Positions 17,836-28,700 of a stretch of 57,293 nt of DNA are shown here, piece by piece. The translations under genes were made by a program, and so were the position numbers. The notes beneath the pieces are model-generated. The model worked only from the letters and a program-made list of their open reading frames with translations. It was not told the DNA's origin and did no database searches. Origin of the DNA: an uncultured Methylococcaceae bacterium (lineage in GTDB: Bacteria; Pseudomonadota; Gammaproteobacteria; Methylococcales; Methylomonadaceae); the NCBI GenBank assembly GCA_903863905.1, contig CAIPDT010000059.1, positions 1-57,293 on the forward strand, read 5' to 3'. Each line of letters opens with the position of its first letter. The stretch's first letter is position 1.

Positions 17836-17869
17836 AAAACCAACCGTCGATTGGCGGTTGGTTTTTTTT
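17836..17869 (+). terminator. intrinsic terminator after the PstS-like gene
   Basis: CCAACCG (17840-17846) pairs with CGGTTGG (17855-17861) across an 8-base loop. The stem is preceded by AAAA and followed by eight Ts (17862-17869). It lies 44 bases after the stop codon, so it ends the PEP-CTERM/PstS-like transcript and isolates it from tpsB. Confidence 0.85.
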
Positions 17870-17931
17870 GTTTCAACGTTTTTTTGTAAAGTAAAACCCC
17901 TTATATACAGTGCTGTGCGGGTACTTTTAGG

Positions 17932-17949
17932 TTGTCATAAAACCTTAAT
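17932..17949 (+). promoter_or_regulatory. candidate Pho box upstream of tpsB
   Basis: TTGTCAT-AAAA-CCTTAAT: two 7-mers spaced 11 bp. The first half is one base from the Pho consensus CTGTCAT and the A-rich spacer fits. The 20 bases at 17931-17950 match 53072-53091 upstream of olsB at 18 positions. The site ends 74 bases before the tpsB start codon. Confidence 0.45.
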
Positions 17950-18023
17950 CTTATCTACTTATAATTAACAATAACTATCCTCATGGTGAGGGTACAGACT
18001 TACTCATTAGCCTGATAAAACGC

Positions 18024-19670
18024 ATGCAATTAAATCGGAATAAACACGGACATTTCTTTTCATGGGCTCTATGGAGTGGATTTATTTTTTTACCCTCAGC
18101 AGGGTTAGTTTCAGCGGCTGATCAAGTCGCGCCACAAGAGCAAAATCAAGAAGCAGTCGTTTCTCAGGCACCCGCAAAATTTGACCTCTTCGAGTTACGC
18201 GTCAAAGGCAATACCAAATTAGAAACGAAACAAATCGAACGTACGGTTTATCCGTTTTTAGGCCCCAACAAAAGTTTAGATAATGTTGATTTAGCCCGTA
18301 CTGCCTTAGAGGAGTTATATAAGGCTCAAGGGTATCAAACCGTTTCGGTGGATATTCCCGAACAAGATGTAAAAAATGGCGTGGTTTATTTGCAGGTCGT
18401 AGAAGGAAAAGTCTCTCGACTTAAAGTAAAAGATTCGCGTTATTTTTCTATGGGCGCTATTAAAGCCAGTGTGCCTGAGTTGGCAGAAGGCAATGTGCCC
18501 CATTTTCCGACCATGCAAAAACAATTGGCCGCGTTAAGTACTCAGAGTACCGATCGTAAAGTTCAGCCCATTTTAAGGGCGGGTGATACCCCAGGTACCT
18601 TAGAAGTCGATTTAAAAGTAAAAGATGAATTACCATTACACGGACGGGTTGAGTTAAATGGTCGAAATACCTCCTCAACAGAAAGACTGCGATTAGTGTC
18701 GTCATTACATTATGACAATTTATGGCAAAAGATGCATACCGCTTCGTTTATGTATCAAGTTTCTCCTCAAAATAGTGAGCAAGTGGATGTAATGGCGGGC
18801 ACGTATGCACTGCCCCTATTTGACACTGATATGCGCCTTGCTATGTATGGTGTTAAATCATCGTCTAGTTCACAAATCGCGAATGCGGGTTCAATGTCGG
18901 TGATTGGTTTGGGTGATATTTTTGGGGTGCGTTTAATCAAGCCGTTTAACGGTGTGGGTAACTATAATCATAGTTTGACTCAAGGTGTGGATTATAAAAG
19001 CTTTAAAGAAAATATTAATGTGGTAGGTTCAGACACGATCGCCACTCCCATTGCTTATGTGCCATTTTTAACGCAATACAGCGGCAGTTATCGTGGAGAG
19101 CAGTCGTTTCTGTCCTTTGATATAGCCGCGCATTATTCCTTTAGAGGTGTGGGTAACAAACAGTATGATTTTGAACAAAAGCGTGCTAATTCTAAAGCGA
19201 ACTATTTATATTTAACAACAGATATAAAAGGGCAGCATGATTTACCCAAAGGGATGGAAATCAAAACGCATGTTACCGGACATGTCTCCGATTCACCTTT
19301 GATCAGTAATGAACAATACTCGATAGGTGGTGCTTTAAGTGTACGTGGCTATTTTGAAACTCAAGCCTTAGTGGATTCTGGCGTGTTTGGCTCAATGGAG
19401 TTATATTCGCCTAATATTGGTCAATTGGACAGTGAATATTTAAATAACTTTAAGTTCATGACTTTTATGGATGCCGGAAGTGGTTGGGTTCAATCAGCCT
19501 TAAAAGGCAATAAGAATTCATATTCCTTAGCTGGCGGTGGTGCCGGCTTTAATTTTCATATTAAGAAATATCTGATTGCGGCTTTTGATGTGGGCATTCC
19601 GTTTATTTCTTTGGCGCCTGTTAAAGCAGGTGATCCCCGTGTTGACTTTAACGTCGCAACCGAATTTTAA
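18024..19670 (+). CDS. TpsB outer-membrane transporter (ShlB/FhaC family)
   Basis: 548 residues, the usual size for a two-partner secretion porter. Signal peptide to about residue 32 (FIFLPSAGLVSAAD). Two POTRA domains follow: the first around residues 50-125 (FELRVKGNTKLETKQIERTV), the second around 128-205. A 16-stranded barrel should occupy the rest, with the family motif SVRGYFETQ in the region of extracellular loop 6 and a C-terminal aromatic residue (VATEF). It should secrete the TpsA protein encoded 128 bases downstream. The POTRA domains recognise the TPS domain of the partner in the periplasm. Confidence 0.93.
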   Translation: MQLNRNKHGHFFSWALWSGFIFLPSAGLVSAADQVAPQEQNQEAVVSQAPAKFDLFELRVKGNTKLETKQIERTVYPFLGPNKSLDNVDLARTALEELYKAQGYQTVSVDIPEQDVKNGVVYLQVVEGKVSRLKVKDSRYFSMGAIKASVPELAEGNVPHFPTMQKQLAALSTQSTDRKVQPILRAGDTPGTLEVDLKVKDELPLHGRVELNGRNTSSTERLRLVSSLHYDNLWQKMHTASFMYQVSPQNSEQVDVMAGTYALPLFDTDMRLAMYGVKSSSSSQIANAGSMSVIGLGDIFGVRLIKPFNGVGNYNHSLTQGVDYKSFKENINVVGSDTIATPIAYVPFLTQYSGSYRGEQSFLSFDIAAHYSFRGVGNKQYDFEQKRANSKANYLYLTTDIKGQHDLPKGMEIKTHVTGHVSDSPLISNEQYSIGGALSVRGYFETQALVDSGVFGSMELYSPNIGQLDSEYLNNFKFMTFMDAGSGWVQSALKGNKNSYSLAGGGAGFNFHIKKYLIAAFDVGIPFISLAPVKAGDPRVDFNVATEF

Positions 19671-19687
19671 GATTATTAAGGTGTATA

Positions 19688-19747
19688 GACTCAATTCGCT
19701 TTAAACGAGTTGAGTCCTCCTTTTGCTGAGCTTTAGTTTTTGCTCAG
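19688..19747 (+). promoter_or_regulatory. two intercistronic hairpins between tpsB and tpsA
   Basis: Hairpin 1 pairs GACTCAATTCG (19688-19698) with CGAGTTGAGTC (19706-19716), 11 positions with one G-U pair in RNA, then CTCCTTTT. Hairpin 2 pairs CTGAGC (19726-19731) with GCTCAG (19742-19747). Neither has a strong U tract. They could attenuate or process the transcript and so set the ratio of transporter to exoprotein. Confidence 0.45.
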
Positions 19748-19798
19748 TGTGTCACTCATTTATCAGTATTAATACAATTAAGAGTTAAGGTTACAATT

Positions 19799-22700
19799 AT
19801 GAACCACAAACATCAGCCCCTTATGACAAAGTCTTCAGAAGATTTTTTTAGGCTTAAGCCGCTGGCCGCAGCGGTCCGAGTGGTCATTGCCGGAGGTTTG
19901 TTAGTCGGTTCAGGGATTTCAACAGTGAATGCTGATGTTCATGCACCGTTGCCAGAGCCCACCAATATTGTACCGTTGCCTGCAGAAGTGACTAACCCTC
20001 CAGTAGTCATACCTAACATAGCGCATGATATTATTCCTGTTATTGATCAAGCCGCTCATGGCCAAGCAAATGCCGTGATTAATGATCATGTCATGACCAT
20101 TAATCAAATCACTGATAAAGCCACTATTGATTGGAAAAGTTTTAATATTGATAAAGGTTATACCGTTAATTTTGTGCAGCCTTCTTCGGCTTCGGTGGCG
20201 CTTAATAATATTCATCAAGGCGATGCCAGTCAGATTATGGGTTCCATTACCGCCAATGGCCAAGTCTATTTATTTAATCAAAATGGTTTTATTTTTGGTA
20301 AGGATTCAGTAGTCGATACCAATAGTTTAGTGGTGACTGCCCTTAATATCAGTGATGAGGCTTTTAAAGCCGGCATTATTCGAGTGTTTGATGATAATCC
20401 AAACGCCTCTATTGATAAAAAAGCAGCGTTGAATGGTAATACTAACGACCCTAAAACAGCGGTTAATCCTACGGCTAAGATTCAAATTAATAATGGCGCC
20501 CATATTCATGCCAGCAAAAGTGGCAGTGTTATTATGGCTGCTCCAACAGTCGATAACTCAGGATCAATTTCTGCTGATCAACAGGGCCAGGTTATTTTAG
20601 TGGCCAGTCAAGACAAGGTTTATTTGCAACCCACGTCAAGTAAAGATCCCTTCGCAGGCTTATTAGTCGAGGTGGGTTCTGGTGGAACCGTAAATAATAA
20701 TGTCGGTGGTGATGTTGCGGTCAGACAAGGCAATGTAACCTTAGCCGGTTTTGCAGTGAATCAATCCGGTCGTTTAAGTGCGACCACCTCGGTTAATGTG
20801 AATGGTTCTATTCGTTTATTAGCGCGAGAAGGGGCGGCGGATAGTTTTGATCCTAAAACGAATGCGCATAATTTATCGGTTTCAACCACGGTAAGAAGTA
20901 CAGGTGAGACTTCGAGTGTTATGTTAGGTAAAAATAGTTCAGCGACTATTTTGGCGGATGTTGATGGTGGTACCGCTATTGATGAGCAAGCCCAAAAACA
21001 ATCTGTGGTTGAGATTAATGCAAATCAAATTGATATGCAACAAAACGCCAGTATCGTTGCAACTGGTGGCGTGGTTAATTTAACGACCTCAAGTAATCCC
21101 TTAGATGTAGCCAATACTCTTTTAGTGGGGTCGGGTGGGCGTATAGATTTAGAAAGTGGTTCTAAAATTGATGTATCGGGCACCAAAAATGTTCAAGTGG
21201 CCATGGAACGTAATGTGGCAGAGGTCTCAGTACAAAGTTTTAATTTAAGGGATGCGCCATATCAAAAGGGTGGCGTATTACAAGGACAAAAAGTACAAGT
21301 TGATATCCGAAACTTACCGACAATATTGGATGCCAGTACCGTTGCTTCTTCGATTCAGAAAGGCGTTGGAGAGAGATTAACCACGGGTGGGGTTATTAAT
21401 TTAACCTCTGCCGGTGATGTGGTGGTTAATAAAAATGCGGTGACTGATATCTCTGGTGGCTCTGTAAATTACCAAAGTGGCTATATTAATACCACTCAAT
21501 TAGTCACGGCTGCAACAGGGCAAGTGGTCGATATTAGTAAAGCGAACCCTAATTTACAATACTCAGCTATTTTTGGGACTATTAAAGAAACCAGTGTTAA
21601 ATGGGGCACGACTAATACCTTTAATTTAACCGGACTAGGCCGATTTGAAAACGGCTATACGGATGGTAAAGCAGGTGGGGCTTTAAATATTGAAAGTCCA
21701 GTAACCGCATGGTCGGGTCAATTGGTCGCGGGTGCTGTCACGGGTATCAATCAATTAAGTAATCCAGTCTCAGGTGGTTCTTTAGCAATTAACGCCGGCG
21801 ACAATGGTGGCGCAACTAACCCACAACCGGGACAATTTTTCTCGACACAAAATATAACATTTGATGTTAATGCCCCTACGAATTCGATTGGAATCAATGA
21901 CCCGTTACCGAGCACTGATTTAGTCTTAAGCAATCAACTAGTCAATCAATCAGGTATTAGTCAATTAACAGTTAAAACCGCGGGTACGGTGACGGTTGCA
22001 AAAGACGCCAATTTAACGATGCCAGCGCTAAGCAGTTTTAACGTGGATGCCGGTAATATTGATGTTTTAGGCTCTATCAAAACCTCCGGTGGCACGATTG
22101 CTCTAAACGGTATTTATACCGGTATCAGCAATACGGGACAACTTAATTTATTAACGTCTTCTTTATTAGATGTTTCAGGTAATTGGATTAATCAGTTTAA
22201 AGACGGCCTAAGTTCACCTTCTGCGCTAAATGCAGGCAGTGTCAATATTTCGGCGACTAATCGTTTAAACTTTGCTCAAGGTGCACAGATTAAAGCGAAT
22301 GGCGGGGCTAGTTTAGATGTGTCAGGTAATCGAGTCACCGCGGGTTCGGCAGGTTCCATTAAATTACAAGCGGGAACGCACGATATTGAAGGTTTGTTAT
22401 TGGCAGATGGACAGTTATCGGCTTATGGTTTAAATCAAGGTGGCAATTTAACATTGGCCTCTAATAAAATTAATGTGGGCACTCAGGTGGCTGAAGCGAA
22501 TGCCCTTAATTTAAAAGTGACCCATGGTTTATTGGATGTGGCGGCTAATTCAGGATTTAGTTCAATTAGTTTGGTGAGTAATCAACAAGACATTACTGTA
22601 AAAGCTAATACGGCAATTGCGTTAACCGCACAAAATAAAATAATAACGTCAGACTATAGAAATCAACATAATACAAATGGCATTGAAGGTTTTAGTCAAG

Positions 22701-25700
22701 TAGTGACTTTACCCGAAACGCTTCGTAAACCCGTCACGTTAAGCTTAAACGGTTTAACGGGGGTTACCTTGGAAACAGGTAGCCAGATTAATGTTGATAA
22801 AGGTTCTACGGTTAATATATCAACAGAAAACTTGGGTTCTGGATTGTTTCTTAATGGCTTAATTAGTGCGCCTAGCGGTAACATTAATTTAGTTTTAAAA
22901 GCGGATTACACGTCTTTAGCTTATAACGGTTCACAATCTATTTGGTTAGGATCTAACGCTGAATTAAATACTCAAGGTACCAGTTTAATAAACCCAGCTA
23001 ATAATACTGGCTTAACAACGGGTAGTGTGCTTAATGGCGGTAATATTACCTTAAAGGCTGATCGTGGTTATGTGGTAGTCGAAAAAGGTGCCCAATTAAA
23101 TGTGACAGGTACTGAGGTTGTTTTAGATTTGCCAGCACCCACTCCCTCTGGATTTGCTAAAACATTAATTGGCTCTGATGCGGGTAAAGTGGCTATCACA
23201 GCTGCTGAAGGGGTTGTTTTAGATGGTGCTATCTCGGCCAAAGCGGGATCTGCGACTAATTTAGGGGGTAGCTTAAATATAACCCTAGATAGAAACCAAC
23301 GTGGAGAAGCGTTAGGTGCTATTTTTCCGAATAACGCGTTACTATTTAATTTAATTCAAGACACTAAAACACAGTTGCCTATAAGTGCACAATTTAATAG
23401 TATTCCTAGCTTGATGAACGGCTTAGCGACTTTAAGTAGTCAGCAACTCCATGATTCAGGTATTGAGCAGTTAAAACTTTCTGTTCCTGTTCAAAGAGAT
23501 CCTAACGATGGTAGTTTACGTCCTGCAGGGGTTATCAATTTTAACAATGATGTTAATTTAACCTTGGCATCGAGTTTAATTTTAGATGCACCTACGTTGC
23601 AATGGTCCGGTGTTAATGGCCAAACCACCGGGAATGTATCTTTAATTAGTCCCTATTTACAATTGGGTTCTGCCAGTTATAACCAAGTGTTGGATACTTC
23701 TGTTTTAGGCGGTGGAAAGTTAACGACTCAATCACTCACGCAACCAATCAAAACACAATGGACCCAGCTAAATGGGGCTTTATTAATGACGGGTTTTAGT
23801 GATGTTAACCTATCAAGCATTCATGATTTGCGGTTGGTTGGGGTACAAGCGCTCCCAACAGAAAGAACGCTGACTGGAAATCTTAATACCGCCGCTAATT
23901 TAACCTTAAATGCCAGCCAAGTGTATCCAACAACGTTAACGGATTACACAGTCTCAGTGACCAATCCGAGTAGTGTGCTGACTATTGGTGGTCAAAACAC
24001 AGACACTTCGCCATTATCAGCGGCAGGCCGGTTAACCTTTAATGCTTCAACGATTAATCAAAATGGCGTTGTTAAAGCTCCTTTAGGGACGATTGCTTTT
24101 AATGCCACTCAAGCTATTAATTTTGGAGCCAACAGTGTTACTTCAGTATCCGCAAGTGGTCAAACGATTCCATTTGGAACTATTGTTAATAATAACTGGG
24201 TGTACTCTTTACCCGGCAATAATAATCTGATCTTTAATCAGTCGCTATTAAATACAGATACTAATCTTTATGAGTATCTCACCGTGGGTGAAAAGCATCT
24301 GGTCTTTCAAGCACCTAGTATTCAGTTTAACCAAGGCAGTACGGTTGATGTCTCTGGGGGCGGTGATTTATTAGCATATCAATTTCAACCTGGTTTAGGC
24401 GGGTCGAATGATTATTTATTACCAGGCAGTCCCTCTTATCAAGGTGGCTTTGCTATCCTGCCTAGTTTAGGTTCTTCCTTAGCCCCGTATGATCCTAATT
24501 TATCGATTGGCGCTAACGATCCAAGAACCTCCATTTATTTGGGTGGATCTGATACTTTAGCGGCTGGTTTTTATACGGTATTACCGTCTCGTTATGCACT
24601 GTTACCGGGGGCTTTTTTAGTTACGCCACAAGCCAATACGCAAGATCAAGTCTCAACGACTTATAATCAAAATGGTTTAGCGGTCGTTTCAGGTTATCAA
24701 GCTTTAGCGGGGACAAACTCACATGCTTCGAGAACGATGGGGTTTTTGATTGAGTCTTCCGCCGATATCCAAAAACATTCACAATATAACATTCAAACAG
24801 CGAATAGTTTTTTTACCCAGCAAGCACTGACCAATAACAGTAGTATTCCTCTATTACCTGCTGATAGCGGACAAATATCGATTGATGCCAGTACGCGTTT
24901 AGTTTTAGATGGGCAGTTTAAAGTAGCAACCCCTAAAGGGCGTGGTGCGAAAATGGACATTTCAGCTCAAAACATTGAAGTGGTTAACAGTTTAACTAAT
25001 GGCTTAACACCTGGTACCTTACAATTATTGGATCAAAATTTAAGTCATTTGAATGTAGATAGTTTGTTGCTGGGCGGTACCCGACTGACCGATAGTTCTA
25101 CCGGTAATACTCAACTCAATGTCACCGCGAACAATGTGACTTTTGATGCTAACACGCAATTGAAAGGTTTAGATTTATTAGCGACGGCAAAAAACACCAT
25201 TGAAGTAAAAGATGGTGCCTCTTTAGTGAGTAGTGGTCAGGTTAACACCGGTGATTCGGTTTTTAATATGGTGGGTTCGGGGGCTCTTTTACGGGTGTCA
25301 GCGGATAAACAAGTCAGTGTTAATCATACCGTCGGCGCGGCGACAGGTAATTTATTAATTGACCAAAATGCCACTTTAAATGCGTCTAAGTCTATGTTGC
25401 TAGATGCGGGGTCAACAATTTTGACCGGTGATATCGTCATGCGTGGGGGCGCGTTAAATTTAACCTCTAATGCCATTAATATTGGTGATATACCTAATGG
25501 CGTCGGTTCAAATGCTTTGAATCTGACTAATCAACAATTAAGTCATTTCTCAGTGGATGCGTTAGTCTTGAATAGTCATGATGCGGTTAACTTATATGGC
25601 AATGTGGGACAACTGGATGCCCAAGGTAATTTAGGTCCAATCCCGTTTAATAATTTATTAATTGAGGCAGCCGGTTTATCAGGGTATGCCAGTAATGGAC

Positions 25701-28700
25701 AATCAGCCAGTTTAAAGGCTACTCAGTTAGAATTATCCAACCCTTTAAATGCCCAAGCTAATCAAATGGGTAATGGCCAAGGCACATTAAACCTGATGGC
25801 GACTAATTATATTCAAGGTCAAGGAAAGTTTGCGCTTAATGGTTTTAACACGGTTAATTTAAACGTTGATAACGGCGTAGTGGCTGACGGAAAAAGCACA
25901 TTAAACGTAGGGGCTGATCTTAATTTAACGGCTGGATATTTAACGACCACTGGGGGTTCAAGTTTAGCGGTAGATGCTAGTGGGCATCAATTAAACGTTA
26001 TGGGTAACAATACCGTCATGGCTACAAACTCCCAAGTCTTAGGTGGCAGTATATCAATGGTGGCCAACGCGATTCAATTTAATACCAACGCGATTATGTC
26101 ATCAGGTCTATTAAATCTTCATGCCCTAACGGGGGATGTGTTAGTGGACTCTAAGGCTAATATTAATTTAGCAGGACAAGCATTTACGTTTGCTGATGTG
26201 GTTGATTATACGCCGGGTGGTACTTTCTCTGCTCAGGCTGATCAGGGTGCTATTAAACTAGCCAGCGGTTCACTTGTTGATATCAGTTCGGGCGGTGCTA
26301 CAGCGGCAGGCGGACATTTTAATCTAAAAGCCACTACCCAAGACGTAACGTTAGCAGGGCAACTTAAAGCCACGGGCGGCAGTGCTTCGGTGGATGTCGC
26401 TCAATTTAGTGTAGGAACGACTTTTGATCAATTAATCACTCAATTAAATCAGGCGGGAATTAATAGTACGCTCGCCATAAGAAGTCGAGTGGATAGTATG
26501 ATAGAAGCCGCTAATACGGTTATAAACGCGAACAACATTAATTTGGCTTCTGATAAAGGGGCTGTTGATATTTTTGGTCAGTTAAATGCGAATGGTCAAG
26601 CAACCGGTGGCAGTATCAATCTATCAGCCGGTGATAAAGTGACACTAGAAGGGGGAAGTTTACTCTCTGCAACGGGCGATAATGGTGGAAAAGTGTCATT
26701 GTCTTCGGTTGATTCAACATTAGTTAATCACAGTGGTGTAGAACTTAAAGCCGGTTCGACGATTGATGTGACCGGTAAAAATGGTACCGGTGGTGTAGTC
26801 ACACTCAGTGCGCAAAGAATGGCCACGGCCGATGGCATAAATATAAAACCGATAGCAGGGACAGTGACTGGTGCCAGTCAGTTCTACGCGGAAGGGCTTA
26901 AAAAATATAATGCTTCTCTCATTGATAGTACTTTGATCAGTACAATCAATGCGGATACGCTTAACTATATGAATGCCTCTACTAACTCTGTCGCCGCCTT
27001 AGGTGCGGGTTTAACCTTAAAACCAGGTGTCGAAGTTGATTCAATAGGTGACTTAACGTTAGCCACTGCTTGGGATTTTTCTAACATGAGCCAACCGGCC
27101 AGTGGTTCGGCCATTATAGGCGATCTTACTTTACGCGCTGCGGGACAGTTAGATGTCAATAAATCTTTATCGGATGGTTTTAAAGTCACTTCGGGTGTAC
27201 AAGGTCTATTGAATAATGGCGAATCTTGGTCATTTAACTTAGTGTCAGGCGCTGATATGAGTAGTGCTGATAAATTAGCGACCATTGCTTTAACGGATGC
27301 TGAGAAATTGGCCGCATCTTTATCAAAAGATTTAGTGCTGGGTTCGGGTGCCAGTGTTCACACAGGCTCGGGTAATATTAATTTAGCCTCGGGCGGCAAC
27401 TTGGTTTTTACAAATCAAACCTCTACCGTTTATAACGCAGGCAGATCAAATAGCAGTAATCCGTATGGGGGGTTAGCGGCTAATAAGAGACCGGTCGGTT
27501 ATTATCCCGTGGAAGGTGGTGATTTAGTGATACGTGCCGATGGCGATATAAAAGGTGCGGTGAGTAATCAATTCTTGGCGGGTTGGTTAAATCGTCAAGG
27601 GACTGTTGTGTCTACACGAGCCAGTAGAAATACGGTGACCGCTTGGAGTGTAGATCCCTCTCAATATCAAGAAAACATTGGTTCTTTCGGTGGAGGTAAG
27701 GTTGATATTAGCGCAACCGGTAATATTAATGACCTCTCTGTGATGATGCCTACGACCGGTAAACAGTTAGGAACGTCTGTTGCGGATAATAATGTTCAGG
27801 TCTTAGGCGGCGGGCAAATGCAGGTCACTGCCGGCGGTGATATTATGGGTGGTGCCTATTATTTAGGTAAAGGTGAGGGTGTGATTAGTGCGGCCGGTAA
27901 AATTACGGGTAGTACCTCTTCAGATCCTAATGCGTTTGTGAGTGGTCCACAATTAATCATGAGTGGAGATCAAAATGACCCACTAAATGGAAATAGTCAT
28001 TTATCCCTAAATGCGGGTACAGGTATTAAAATTTCAGCGGTATCTGATGCTATGGTTTTAAAAGTGGATAGCCCAGAGTTTTTTACGTATACGAATAACA
28101 GTCAGTTAACCTTAAAATCCTTGGCTGGAGATGTTAATTTAAATGCGGATACGCGGGTTGAAACAAATTTAATTGGGATGACGAATCCGAATGAAATCCA
28201 GTTAACTAAAGTGTATCCTGCTTCATTAAATGTAACCGCGTTTAATGGCAATGTCTTATTAAATAACGATATTATATTATTTCCATCGCCTGTTTCTAAT
28301 ATGAATATCTTTGCACAACAAGCGATTACTTCATCAACGGGGCAAAATAGTTTTATTATGTCGGATGCTAATCCGGCGTTATTACCTAATATGTATTCCA
28401 CGATTAACGCCGCCAATGATCAAAAGCTTATTGATGCAGCCAGTGTTTTTAATACAACCGCCATTAATGCCAGTGGGATTCCTGGAGTATCAAAAGGTGG
28501 TGCAAGTCCTTTAATTCATGCCAACACGCCTATTCATAGTGCTGATACTCAACCCGCGCGCTTAGTCACCCAATTAGGTGATATTTCTGCCGTGCAGATG
28601 GTGTTGCCTAAACAAGCCATTGTGCAAGCAGGGCGAGATTTAATTAACAGTCCGATTCAAATTCAACAAATCAATCAGGCCGACACCTCTATTATTGCGG

